Shown here in pieces: positions 6,390-14,710 of a stretch of 64,000 bases of DNA. The DNA is from Enterococcus pallens ATCC BAA-351 (lineage in GTDB: Bacteria; Bacillota; Bacilli; Lactobacillales; Enterococcaceae). Where the stretch lies: contig NZ_ASWD01000003.1 of the NCBI RefSeq assembly GCF_000407485.1, forward strand, positions 558,001-622,000, read 5' to 3'. The position numbers and the translations under genes are program-made. Under the pieces are notes generated by a model. That model did no database searches. It was given only the letters and a program-made list of their open reading frames with translations, and was not told the origin of the DNA. Numbering within the stretch: the first letter of the stretch is position 1; every line of letters starts with the position of its first letter.

Positions 6390-8831
6390 TGATTCCAAAA
6401 ACATTTGAGGAGTGATGTTCTCCATGCCAATCATAGGATCGATTACTTGCTGACGAATTAAAGAAATAGTTAAGCGTTTCGGACCATTTTCTTCTAAATC
6501 CTTTGGGGTATTCTTTGGTTCAACTGACTCGTCTTCTTTCAGAGCATCCTTGAAGGGATCATCGACTGCTTTAGGAACAGGAAATTCTAATTCTGCTGCC
6601 GAACAAATTCGTTCAATCAACGTCGTTTTACGTACAGCTGATTCTTTGCGCACGCATTCAACAAAGGCTTCTTGCTCCCCTAATAAGATAAGCAGATCTT
6701 TGCTTCGTGTAACCGCTGTGTAAAGTAAATTGCGCTGCAACATACGATTGTACTGCTTAACCATCGGTAGTAGTACCATCTGAAATTCACTGCCCTGAGC
6801 CTTATGAATTGAACAGCAATAGGATAACTTGATATTATTCCATTCTGAACGTTTATATTGGACTTCTGTACTGTCAAACTGAATAACAAGTTCATCAACC
6901 TTATCTTCCGATTCCTTAGCAGGAATAATTCCTACAATTATTCCCATATCCCCATTGAAAACATTCGATTCCGGATTATTCACCAACTGAAGAACCTTGT
7001 CACCAATACGATAGACTGCATCGTTCCACTGAACTTCTTTTTTTGTGCCGTCATTTGGATTAAATATTTCTTGCATCATTCTATTTATCGCATCAATTCC
7101 AGCTGGCCCTCTATACATTGGTGCAAGTACTTGAACATCTTGTGCCGAATAACCTTTCTTTTTAGCACGTTCAACAATTTGCTTGATCACAGCTTCCATT
7201 TGAAAGGCATGGCATGAGATAAAGGAACGATCCTTTTGGTTCACAGTAAAATCGCTTGGCAGCTTACCTTCTTTTATCTCATGGGCTAAAGGAATGATTG
7301 AAGAGCTATCTCCTTGACGATAAATTTCTGTTAACTCAATTTTAGGAATGGTATCTACTTGTAGAAGGTCATGGAAAACTTGCCCTGGACCTACAGAAGG
7401 TAGTTGATCTTTATCTCCTACTAAAATAATCTGCATGTTCGTTGGAATAGACTTTAGCAGCGTATTTGCTAACCAAGTATCCACCATAGACATCTCATCG
7501 ACAATCAGCAATCCTCCTTCCAACTCTCGTGCTTCGGTCTCAGGCGTGCTCTCGCGCCCATTTAACCCTAACAAACGATGGATCGTACTAGCTGGTAATC
7601 CAGTTGTTTCATTCATACGTTTAGCAGCTCTTCCTGTAGGAGCAGCAAGAATAATTGGAAAAATTTCTTCTTTGTAATCACTTGGATCTAAAGATAAATC
7701 ATTTAATTCAGCAAACAACTGGACAATTCCATTAATGACCGTTGTTTTGCCAGTTCCAGGTCCGCCAGTCAAAATGAACAACGGCGAGCGAATAGCTTCT
7801 TTAATCGCTTTATCTTGCGAGGTACCATACAATATATTTGATCGTTTCTCAATGATCCGCAATTTTTTTTCGACTATCTTTTTTGGATACTTGATTTCTT
7901 TTTTCCGTTCCAATAAACGGGCAACCGCGTTTCCAATTCCCCATTCACTGTAGTATAAAGTGTTCTCATATAGTCTGGTTTCTTCCTGCTGAATCTTTTC
8001 TTCTTCAACTAACTGGATAATCATCGCGGCCACTTGATCTGGTGCTATTTCAACAGCTCGAGAGCCTTCAAGTAAAGATAAAACCTGTTCTAATAAGTTT
8101 TGTGCCTCTACATAGGTATCTCCACTCTGGTTGGCATCTTCGTTAATTTGGTGTAAAATTGCTGCCCTTATTCGCTGATCGCTATTCGCTGCAATTCCCA
8201 TCTGTTCAGCCAAATTGTCAGCTTTTTTAAAACCAATTCCCTCAATGTCTTCTACTAATTGATACGGATTTTCCTGAATAATCTCAAGTGCTTGGTTGCG
8301 ATATGTTTGAAAAATTGCAAAAGATAACTGGCTGCCAAAACCATAGGAGCTCAAGCCGACAATTATTTTTTCCATTCCATAATTTTGCCGCAATGTTTCA
8401 ATTAACTGATCTTTTTTCTTTTGATTCAGGTTTGGTATTTGATTTAAGCTATCTGGTTGATCGATGATTTGGTCAATAGCATCTTCTCCCAACATTTCAA
8501 CAATTTTTTCTGCTGTTTTTTTACCAATTCCAGGAAATTTATCGCTGGAAAGATAACTGATAATTCCATTAGCAGAAGTAGGCTGTGCTTGTTCATAGCG
8601 TTCCACTAAAAATTGTTTGCCATAACGAGGATGCTCGACAAAATGTCCAAACAAACGATATTCTTCCTCTTCTTGTACATCACCAAAGCTGCCTGTAGCA
8701 ACTATTTCAGCTTCCAGAAAATCAGTGTTTGTTTCACGGATGTCGAAAAGCAAGACTTTATAAAAGTTACTGGGATTTTGAAAAAAAATAGCTTTTAGTT
8801 TACCAATAATGTATAGTGCTTCTTCTGACAT
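6375..8831 (-). CDS. recD2: SF1B DNA helicase RecD2
   Basis: 818 residues from ATG 8831 behind GGGAGGTGAG. N-terminal region (1-95) is OB-like. Residues 95-220 hold helix-hairpin-helix repeats (FPGIGKKTAEKIV, IEGIGFKKADNLAEQ). The helicase core has Walker A GGPGTGKTT near 355, Walker B VDEMSMVD near 442, and late motifs SIHKAQGSEF and LLYTAVTRSKDLL around 700-740. RecD2 is a 5'-3' helicase acting without RecBC, involved in replication-fork and mismatch-related repair in Firmicutes. A charged tail of about 80 residues ends the protein. It is followed downstream by no partner; upstream genes encode a phosphatase and TrmL. Confidence 0.95.
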   Translation of the reverse strand: MSEEALYIIGKLKAIFFQNPSNFYKVLLFDIRETNTDFLEAEIVATGSFGDVQEEEEYRLFGHFVEHPRYGKQFLVERYEQAQPTSANGIISYLSSDKFPGIGKKTAEKIVEMLGEDAIDQIIDQPDSLNQIPNLNQKKKDQLIETLRQNYGMEKIIVGLSSYGFGSQLSFAIFQTYRNQALEIIQENPYQLVEDIEGIGFKKADNLAEQMGIAANSDQRIRAAILHQINEDANQSGDTYVEAQNLLEQVLSLLEGSRAVEIAPDQVAAMIIQLVEEEKIQQEETRLYENTLYYSEWGIGNAVARLLERKKEIKYPKKIVEKKLRIIEKRSNILYGTSQDKAIKEAIRSPLFILTGGPGTGKTTVINGIVQLFAELNDLSLDPSDYKEEIFPIILAAPTGRAAKRMNETTGLPASTIHRLLGLNGRESTPETEARELEGGLLIVDEMSMVDTWLANTLLKSIPTNMQIILVGDKDQLPSVGPGQVFHDLLQVDTIPKIELTEIYRQGDSSSIIPLAHEIKEGKLPSDFTVNQKDRSFISCHAFQMEAVIKQIVERAKKKGYSAQDVQVLAPMYRGPAGIDAINRMMQEIFNPNDGTKKEVQWNDAVYRIGDKVLQLVNNPESNVFNGDMGIIVGIIPAKESEDKVDELVIQFDSTEVQYKRSEWNNIKLSYCCSIHKAQGSEFQMVLLPMVKQYNRMLQRNLLYTAVTRSKDLLILLGEQEAFVECVRKESAVRKTTLIERICSAAELEFPVPKAVDDPFKDALKEDESVEPKNTPKDLEENGPKRLTISLIRQQVIDPMIGMENITPQMFLESNKPK

Positions 8832-8846
8832 TTTGTCTCACCTCCC

Positions 8847-9503
8847 TTACAAAATAGCATCCGGTTGTTGATTGATTTGCTCTAAAAAGTCAACATTGTT
8901 CCACTCTAATAACCTATAAGGCTGATCATTTTCTGTAGTTTCTAAAATGGTTAAGCTGTTGTTATAAAGCCCACCCATGGAACGTAATTCGGCTTTCGGT
9001 TTGCCAGCTAATGATTGAATAGCTGCAGTCAGTGATGCTCCATGTCCCACAAAAAGCAAAGGACCTTCTTCTGCTTTAGCTACAGCTTCACGAACTAAAC
9101 CCGTCGTGCGACTCAACATCTTGTTGATTGCCTCACCGCCAAAGGGAGTTGGATCATAAATGTCTAAGCGATGGCGTAGATGGTTCATATTTTCACCATA
9201 TTTTTCGTACATCTTAGCAATCGACTGACCTTCAAGGGCACCTAGACCCAATTCTCTTAAATCATCGCTTTGAATGATTTCAACAGGATGAGATAAGCGA
9301 TTTTTGATTCCTTCAGCAGTAAGATAAGCCCGTCTTGAACTGCTTGAATAAATCTTTTCGAAGGGAATATCCTTCAGGGTTTCTCCTAAAGTTTCAATGG
9401 CTTGAAAACTTTCTGCCAGCAATGGAGAATCTCCCATCATGCCCTGGAATTTTTTTTCCTGATTCCATTGTGTTTTACCATGTCGTGTAAAATATAGCTT
9501 CAT
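8847..9503 (-). CDS. Histidine phosphatase family protein (GpmB/CobC-like)
   Basis: 218 residues from ATG 9503 behind AAGGAGAG. The catalytic phospho-histidine lies in LYFTRHGKTQWN near residue 8. The remaining active-site residues are the Arg in SSSSRRAYLTA near 56, the Glu in LGALEGQ near 91, and the His in LFVGHGAS near 151. This is the phosphoglycerate-mutase-like branch of the superfamily. Members annotated GpmB are mostly broad phosphatases, so a true mutase role is not assumed. It ends 15 nt before recD2 and starts 11 nt after trmL, so the three are probably co-transcribed. Confidence 0.88.
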   Translation of the reverse strand: MKLYFTRHGKTQWNQEKKFQGMMGDSPLLAESFQAIETLGETLKDIPFEKIYSSSSRRAYLTAEGIKNRLSHPVEIIQSDDLRELGLGALEGQSIAKMYEKYGENMNHLRHRLDIYDPTPFGGEAINKMLSRTTGLVREAVAKAEEGPLLFVGHGASLTAAIQSLAGKPKAELRSMGGLYNNSLTILETTENDQPYRLLEWNNVDFLEQINQQPDAIL

Positions 9504-9514
9504 AACTTCTCTCC

Positions 9515-10021
9515 TTAATCCAACTTATCATTTTCATAATGATGACTAAGTTCTAATTCTGGAAAATTCTGTTGTCTTAACGCTTCATAAACTACAATAG
9601 CAACTGTATTGGATAAGTTCAACGAACGAACGTGGGTATCATTCATTGGAAGTCTTAAACATTTATCTTCATTCTCGCGCATTAATTTCTCAGGCAAACC
9701 GGTCGTCTCTTTACCAAACATAAAGAAACGGTCGATGCACTCTGTATATTCTGGTTCTGAATACGTACGATTAGCAAACTTGGTAATTAAGTATAATGGT
9801 CGTTGATCCAGAAACTCCATGAATGCCTCGAGATTCTTATGGTAAGTAATCTCCACATCTTTCCAATAATCTAGTCCGGCTCGTTTCAAATGCTTATCAT
9901 CAGTTGAAAAGCCAAGTGGTTCAATTAGATGCAGTGGTGAATTGGTAGCTGCACAGGTGCGAGCAATGTTGCCAGTATTAGCTGGAATCTGTGGTTCGAA
10001 TAGTACAATATGATTAGTCAT
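9515..10021 (-). CDS. trmL: tRNA (cytidine/uridine-34-2'-O)-methyltransferase TrmL
   Basis: 168 residues from ATG 10021 with AGAGGAG 8 nt upstream. It is a minimal SPOUT (SpoU) methyltransferase: motif 1 NTGNIARTC near residue 16, motif 2 [11 protein letters not shown] near 97, motif 3 [13 protein letters not shown] near 134, forming the trefoil-knot SAM site. TrmL methylates the ribose of the wobble base in tRNA-Leu isoacceptors. The length equals that of characterised TrmL proteins. It heads a trmL-phosphatase-recD2 run. Confidence 0.92.
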   Translation of the reverse strand: MTNHIVLFEPQIPANTGNIARTCAATNSPLHLIEPLGFSTDDKHLKRAGLDYWKDVEITYHKNLEAFMEFLDQRPLYLITKFANRTYSEPEYTECIDRFFMFGKETTGLPEKLMRENEDKCLRLPMNDTHVRSLNLSNTVAIVVYEALRQQNFPELELSHHYENDKLD

Positions 10022-10131
10022 ACTAGGACTCCTCTGATTGATTTTTATAAAAATATTCTGTTCTTCACAAATAAATTGAAAAATAATTTCTCTGCTAGTT
10101 CACACATTTTAAAGATTAGAATCAAGTTTTG

Positions 10132-10248
10132 CGTAAAAAAAAACGTACCAACTCGGTGTCTAGCACGGCGAGTCGCTACGTTAGTGAAGCACTTTTCACA
10201 AACTTTTATCAGAACAGGAACCTGATAAAAACCAGTGAAAAACAACTT
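10132..10248 (-). ncRNA. Probable small non-coding RNA, about 115 nt
   Basis: This intergenic stretch has its own strong promoter (10283-10255) and ends in a strong terminator (10181-10135). Between them the minus-strand RNA can fold into two more hairpins: UUUUAUCAG/CUGAUAAAA (10230-10204) and GUGAA/UUCAC (about 10200-10185). The overlapping 66-codon frame begins with TTG, lacks a ribosome site and runs through the terminator, so it is unlikely to be translated. I do not recognise an RNA family; it is not 6S, SRP, RNase P or tmRNA. It lies between rlmA and trmL. Confidence 0.6.
10135..10181 (-). terminator. Terminator of the small RNA (and possibly rlmA)
   Basis: Minus strand: ACGTA and ACTCG-type arms pair in two blocks separated by a 3x3 internal loop, then nine T residues. 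It also serves any rlmA transcript that reads through. Confidence 0.8.
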
Positions 10249-10254
10249 GTTTGT

Positions 10255-10283
10255 ACTATATCACCATGAAGTTAGAAAAGCAA
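10255..10283 (-). promoter_or_regulatory. Promoter of the small RNA
   Basis: TTGCTT (10283-10278), 17-nt spacer, TGA then TATAGT (10260-10255), an extended -10. Predicted start near 10248. No protein start follows it closely: the next gene, trmL, begins about 230 nt on, beyond the terminator. Confidence 0.7.
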
Positions 10284-10320
10284 TGATTAATTCATATTTT
10301 TTTCAATGAAAACGATTTCT

Positions 10321-11148
10321 CTAATGTCCCTTTAATATTTCCACGTCAATCGTGATTTTTTCCAGTGGTTCATCCATTAACCCTTGTTTTATCGAAGGTT
10401 CAGCCTGCCACTCCAAGGGTGACATTTCTAACAAGTCTAGTTGGTTTTCAATTGGAATCGCAAACTCATAAGTCAATCGAGTTCGTTTTTCAACTGACAT
10501 CTCCATGTTAAATCGATCGATAACGGCCTCGTTTGTGTAAGGTTTTCCGTCGGGGTAAAATGCCTCTCTTAACTCCCGTAAATAGTTTTCTTGAGGAATT
10601 ACTTTAAGAACACTTCCGTTCTCTCTCAAAACTCTGTGAAATTCCTTATAATGTGAAGGCGAAAAAATATTCAAAATAGTATCAAAGCTTTGATCTGAAA
10701 AAGGTAAATTTGTCAGATCTGCTACACACCAGAAAGCATCTAGCTTTTGATCTGTTGCCAAATACACGCCCTCCTTGGCCAAGTCAAAACCAATCGACAC
10801 ATCACTTGATTTCAAACGGTTTAATTCGGCTAAAAAACTACCTTCCCCACAGCCCACATCTAATAGTTTACCGGGAGTCACCCACTCAGCGAGCTGCTTA
10901 ATAACCGGCTGATACATTCCTGAGCGAATCATTCGACCTCGTGGTAAAAACATCTCTTTGTCGTACTCTGTTTTTACTTGATGATCCAAAAAGTAAACCG
11001 TTCCTTTTTTTGAAAGATCGTACTGATGGTTATTTTTGCAAATCAGGTAATGTCTATCATGGGAAAAGTTTTCATGACATTTAGGACAACGAAACATAGC
11101 GTAGTTTTTTTCTAGAAATAAAGCACCGCGATCTATTTTCTTTAGCAT
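10321..11148 (-). CDS. rlmA: 23S rRNA (guanine-N1)-methyltransferase, RlmA family
   Basis: 275 residues from ATG 11148 after GGAAGTGA. A zinc finger opens the protein: FRCPKCHENF near residue 19 and LICKNNHQYDL near 36 supply the Cys/His ligands. A Rossmann methyltransferase domain follows, with the SAM loop LLDVGCGEGSFL near 94 and LNIFSPSHYKEFHRVLRE near 160. This arrangement is that of RlmA, which methylates N1 of G745 or G748 in 23S rRNA. In Gram-positives the G748 type can influence macrolide binding. A second ATG 17 codons in would give a shorter protein that still keeps the finger. Confidence 0.88.
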   Translation of the reverse strand: MLKKIDRGALFLEKNYAMFRCPKCHENFSHDRHYLICKNNHQYDLSKKGTVYFLDHQVKTEYDKEMFLPRGRMIRSGMYQPVIKQLAEWVTPGKLLDVGCGEGSFLAELNRLKSSDVSIGFDLAKEGVYLATDQKLDAFWCVADLTNLPFSDQSFDTILNIFSPSHYKEFHRVLRENGSVLKVIPQENYLRELREAFYPDGKPYTNEAVIDRFNMEMSVEKRTRLTYEFAIPIENQLDLLEMSPLEWQAEPSIKQGLMDEPLEKITIDVEILKGH

Positions 11149-11235
11149 TGATTCACTTCCTTTAGCAATATGATAGCATAGTTATTCCAAACCTTCTATG
11201 ACTTATGCTACACTATGAGCATAGGAGGAATTACC

Positions 11236-11874
11236 ATGATTAAAGAATTTTGTGCTGAAAACTTTACCCTGATTCCCGCAGCTGTTCAAGCTGGCGCTGG
11301 ACGAATTGAATTATGTGACAACCTTGCTGTGGGAGGTACTACCCCTAGTTTAGGCGTTATTGAAGAAACATTAGCGTATGCTAACGAAAAACATATTCCA
11401 GTTATGACAATGATTCGACCTCGCGGTGGGAACTTTTGTTATAATGATTTGGAATTAAAGATAATGGAAACAGATTTGATTTATGCTAAAAATGCCGGAA
11501 CCGATGGCGTAGTTTTTGGCTGTTTAACAGAAGAAAATGAGGTTGATGAAGAAGCTCTAGAAATTTTATTGGGAAACAGCATTGGATTGCAGACCACCTT
11601 CCATATGGCCTTTGATGAAATTCCCAAGGAAAAACAATTTGAGACGATCGACTGGTTTGTCAAATTAGGCATCGATCGAATTCTAAGTCACGGTGGTCCA
11701 TTATCCCAACCGATTGGAGAAAACTTAGCTCACCTGAAAGAGTTAATTGACTATGCAAATGGTAGAATCACCATCTTTCCTGGAGGTGGTGTTACCTACA
11801 AAAATGTTGATAAAGTTAGCCAATTTCTAGGAATACAGGAAGCACATGGTACAAAAATTGTTTCCTTAGATTAG
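11236..11874 (+). CDS. cutC: Copper homeostasis protein CutC
   Basis: 212 residues. The ATG at 11236 is chosen because AGGAGGA ends 6 nt before it; an upstream start at 11215 has none. The protein is the TIM-barrel CutC family: KEFCAENF, RIELCDNLAVGGTTPS near residue 25, PVMTMIRPRGGNF near 55, VFGCLTEENEVD near 93, HMAFDE near 122, and RILSHGG near 145. CutC has been linked to copper tolerance in enterococci, though its biochemical activity is unclear. A single gene diverging from rlmA and converging on the Nudix gene. Confidence 0.92.
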   Translation: MIKEFCAENFTLIPAAVQAGAGRIELCDNLAVGGTTPSLGVIEETLAYANEKHIPVMTMIRPRGGNFCYNDLELKIMETDLIYAKNAGTDGVVFGCLTEENEVDEEALEILLGNSIGLQTTFHMAFDEIPKEKQFETIDWFVKLGIDRILSHGGPLSQPIGENLAHLKELIDYANGRITIFPGGGVTYKNVDKVSQFLGIQEAHGTKIVSLD

Positions 11875-11907
11875 AAGATCAAATCGTTATTAAATGGCTT
11901 AAAAAAC

Positions 11908-11940
11908 AAAGAAGCAGTGACTACTCCTCACTGCTTCTTT
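11908..11940. terminator. Bidirectional terminator between cutC and the Nudix gene
   Basis: A perfect 13-bp stem (AAAGAAGCAGTGA, with its complement at 11928-11940) and 7-nt loop. The right arm overlaps the end of the Nudix gene. Confidence 0.85.
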
Positions 11941-12442
11941 TCAATTGAATATATTTTTTTAACCGAAACAACCACTTCCAAGTTTTTAAACGTGTTCTTA
12001 CAGGATAATTTCCTGACAGATAATCCTTGATTTGCTGCTTCTGATCTGGATGAATATTTAACGGAGGATTATGAATATCAAAAAAATTAGCTGCTGAATA
12101 AACAGGTGAATTTATTGGTTTCTGGGGTTGAGTCTCAACTTCCTTCGCCTTATAAACATAGGTAAGATCATCCATATATTCTTTAGTATAGATGCCAATT
12201 AAGTCTTGAATATCACTTAGTAAACCCAAATCTTCTGAAATTAAACGTTTCATTCCATTCCGTTCATTTTCATCATGAAACAGTTCTCCTCCAGGTAGTT
12301 CCCAAATAGGTAATCCCGGTCGTCTGACTAACAAAATCAAACCATTGCGAATAATAATAGCATAGGCTTTTTTCATTTTCTCACTACTTTCAGCATATGT
12401 CTCTTCCTTCTTTATCAAAACCAGAAAGCTTTTAACTTCCAA
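11921..12442 (-). CDS. Nudix hydrolase with a degenerate Nudix box
   Basis: 173 residues if it starts at the TTG at 12442, which has GGAG 7 nt upstream inside the end of mgtE; the ATG at 12376 is an alternative that gives 151 residues. The Nudix fold begins KAYAIIIRNGLILLVRRPG. The box reads GELFHDENERNGMKRLISED: the usual REUxEE is changed to RLISED, so one conserved Glu is Leu and another is Asp. Metal-dependent pyrophosphatase activity may be weakened. It overlaps mgtE by 11 nt and ends the relQ-nadK-rluD-mgtE run. Confidence 0.78.
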   Translation of the reverse strand: MEVKSFLVLIKKEETYAESSEKMKKAYAIIIRNGLILLVRRPGLPIWELPGGELFHDENERNGMKRLISEDLGLLSDIQDLIGIYTKEYMDDLTYVYKAKEVETQPQKPINSPVYSAANFFDIHNPPLNIHPDQKQQIKDYLSGNYPVRTRLKTWKWLFRLKKYIQLKRSSEE

Positions 12443-13802
12443 TAAAATGCTCCATAAATAAACTAGCGATGTTAAAGTATATCAATACGCTCGTTAAATC
12501 ACTAAGAGTAGTAATAAATGGACCACTAGCTACGGCAGGATCAAATCCTAACTTTTCCATTACCATTGGAATCAGACTACCAGCCAAATTAGCAACTGTT
12601 ATAGCAGCTACCATCGCCGTCCCAATAACAAATCCTAATACAAAATTATGCTTCCATATCCCCACAATGATAAAAATAGTTGCTCCAGTTACTAACCCTG
12701 TTACTAGTCCGGTCAAAATCTCACCTATAATTAGCCTGCCGAAACCACTGTCTTTATCATCAGACATTGCTATTCGGCGAACAGCTACGGCTAATGACTG
12801 TGTCCCAGCGTTACCGGCGGTACCAGTGATTAAAGAAATAAAGACCGCTAAGATACTCGCTTTACTAACTAATGCTTCATAATGATTAATTAGACTTGCT
12901 GTCGTCATACCCAAAAACAATAAAGTAATTAACCATGGCAAACGTCGCGAAGCAGATTTTATAGGATTTTCATCAACTTCTTCGACATTGACCCCCGCTA
13001 AACCAGAATAGTCGCTGGCCGCTTCATCATCAATGACATCAATAATATCATCAACAGTGACGATTCCTAATAAGTGATCTTCATAATCAGTTACTGGTAA
13101 AGCTAGAAAATCATAATCACGGAACATCTGAGCGACATCCTCTTGGTCATCACCAACATGGACTGAAATAACCCGTTCACTCATTACTTCGGATACCATG
13201 GTGTCATCGTCATTAATGATTAAATCACGCAATGAAATAACTCCCACTAATTGATTTTCTGTGTTAACAACATATGTGTAGTAAATCGTTTCGGCAATTT
13301 GTGCTTCTTTTTTTAGGACATACATTGCTGAACGAACTGTTTGATTAGCAACAATCGAAACAAACTCAGTTGTCATGATTGAACCAGCTGTATCATCTTC
13401 ATAATGCAAAAGTTCACGAATCTCATTTGCGTGCTCAGGTTCCATCAAGCTCAAATATTTCGCTACTTGCTTCTTGTCTAATTCATTAAAAATATCAACG
13501 GCATTGTCAGTATACATTTCAGAAAGCATATCAGCTGCGTAGCGTGGACGCATTTCTGATAAATATTCTTCTACATGCTCATCATCCTCTTCGATCACAT
13601 CGAACATGTCAGCTAGTTCTTTAGGTGACATATAAGAATACACTAATTGACGTTCTTCACCATCGAGAGATTGATAGAATTGCCCCTGATCGTAAATATG
13701 CATCTCCAAAAAATGTTCACGAAAATCTTGAAGATCGTTTTTCTGCAGTTCACTTTTTAACTGTAAAAAATGGGCTTCTAATTCTTCTTGGTTTTCATCC
13801 AT
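12432..13802 (-). CDS. mgtE: Magnesium transporter MgtE
   Basis: 456 residues from the ATG at 13802, with GAGG 8 nt upstream; a GTG three codons earlier is less well placed. Domains in order: an acidic superhelical N domain (1-125, with LYSYMSPKELADMF), two CBS repeats (125-255), the plug helix, then five membrane helices from about residue 290. The pore-lining signature GTAGNAGTQSLAVAVR lies near 335. Cytosolic Mg2+ bound to the N and CBS domains closes the channel. It begins 10 nt after the end of rluD's neighbour region and overlaps the Nudix gene, so it belongs to the relQ operon. Confidence 0.95.
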   Translation of the reverse strand: MDENQEELEAHFLQLKSELQKNDLQDFREHFLEMHIYDQGQFYQSLDGEERQLVYSYMSPKELADMFDVIEEDDEHVEEYLSEMRPRYAADMLSEMYTDNAVDIFNELDKKQVAKYLSLMEPEHANEIRELLHYEDDTAGSIMTTEFVSIVANQTVRSAMYVLKKEAQIAETIYYTYVVNTENQLVGVISLRDLIINDDDTMVSEVMSERVISVHVGDDQEDVAQMFRDYDFLALPVTDYEDHLLGIVTVDDIIDVIDDEAASDYSGLAGVNVEEVDENPIKSASRRLPWLITLLFLGMTTASLINHYEALVSKASILAVFISLITGTAGNAGTQSLAVAVRRIAMSDDKDSGFGRLIIGEILTGLVTGLVTGATIFIIVGIWKHNFVLGFVIGTAMVAAITVANLAGSLIPMVMEKLGFDPAVASGPFITTLSDLTSVLIYFNIASLFMEHFIGS

Positions 13803-13812
13803 CTCTCTCACC

Positions 13813-14706
13813 TCACAGCTCTTTTGCGATTATCTCCATATCTTTTGCAAGCGGCAATGAAAATGCCAACATCTCCCCAGTAAAGGGGTGCTTGAAACTC
13901 AAGGCACAGCAATGCAAGGCCTGACGAGTTATCCCAAGGTCCATTCTTCCACCATATAATTCATCTCCCAGCAACGGGCACTCTACAGCGCTGAAATGAA
14001 CCCTAATTTGGTGTGTTCTTCCAGTATGTAGTTGAATATCCACTAAAGCGATTTGTTTATTCCGTTCACTCAGCCAATATTCTGTTAAGGCACTTTGCCC
14101 AGACTCATCCGTCTTTCTTTTGATTAGAGAAGTCCGGTCTCTTAAAATTGGTAAATTAATCTGTCCGTGTTCACTCAAAGCAGCTATTTTACCAGAAACA
14201 AGTGCTTGATATTTTTTTATCAATGTTTTCTTTTGCAGCTCCTGATCTAATTTCGCATGAGCAAACCCGTGCTTTGCAAATAACATCAGGCCAGAAGTAT
14301 CTTTATCCAATCTCGTCACAACGTGAACTACTTGATTTTTGTAGCCTTGCTTAACATAATAAGCTTTTACTCGATTAGCCATTGTTCCAGTTGGATGATA
14401 TTGTGCTGGAATTGATGCGACACCTGGTGGTTTATTTACGATTAATAAATGATCATCTTCAAAGACAATCTCTATTGGCACATCATCTGCCAATAGAGTA
14501 TCATGACCTTTTTCATCAGGAATCACAACAGTTACCTTATCATGGGATTTCAAAGAAAACAAGACGTTTTTTTCTTTGTTATTCACATAGATTTTTCCAC
14601 CTTGAAACTTTATTTTTGCTAATAACTTTTTAGAGATTCCCTGCCTTTTTAAAAAGGTGCGAAGTAATAATGTATCCGCTTGATCATAAGTCCATTGAAA
14701 TTCCAC
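13813..14706 (-). CDS. RluD-family 23S/tRNA pseudouridine synthase
   Basis: 297 residues from a GTG at 14706, chosen because GAGAGG lies 9 nt before it; the ATG at 14733 has no ribosome site. An S4-like N-terminal RNA-binding segment is followed by the catalytic domain, with the signature HVVTRLDKDTSGLMLFAKH near residue 125 containing the catalytic Asp, and LHTGRTHQIRVHF near 225. It fits the RluA/RluD group (YjbO of Bacillus). The exact uridine target is not visible. The gene starts 4 nt after the nadK stop, so translation is probably coupled. Confidence 0.9.
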   Translation of the reverse strand: MEFQWTYDQADTLLLRTFLKRQGISKKLLAKIKFQGGKIYVNNKEKNVLFSLKSHDKVTVVIPDEKGHDTLLADDVPIEIVFEDDHLLIVNKPPGVASIPAQYHPTGTMANRVKAYYVKQGYKNQVVHVVTRLDKDTSGLMLFAKHGFAHAKLDQELQKKTLIKKYQALVSGKIAALSEHGQINLPILRDRTSLIKRKTDESGQSALTEYWLSERNKQIALVDIQLHTGRTHQIRVHFSAVECPLLGDELYGGRMDLGITRQALHCCALSFKHPFTGEMLAFSLPLAKDMEIIAKEL

Positions 14707-14710
14707 AAAA

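Noticed and set aside
10126-10143. Third T-run followed by a TACGCA-like box on the minus strand near trmL
   Set aside because: The orientation of the box differs from the T8-TGCGTA pair and the nearest start is over 100 nt away, so it is not counted as a competence element.
10045-10245. 66-codon minus-strand frame over the small RNA region
   Set aside because: It starts with TTG, has no ribosome site, and runs through the terminator. No family features.
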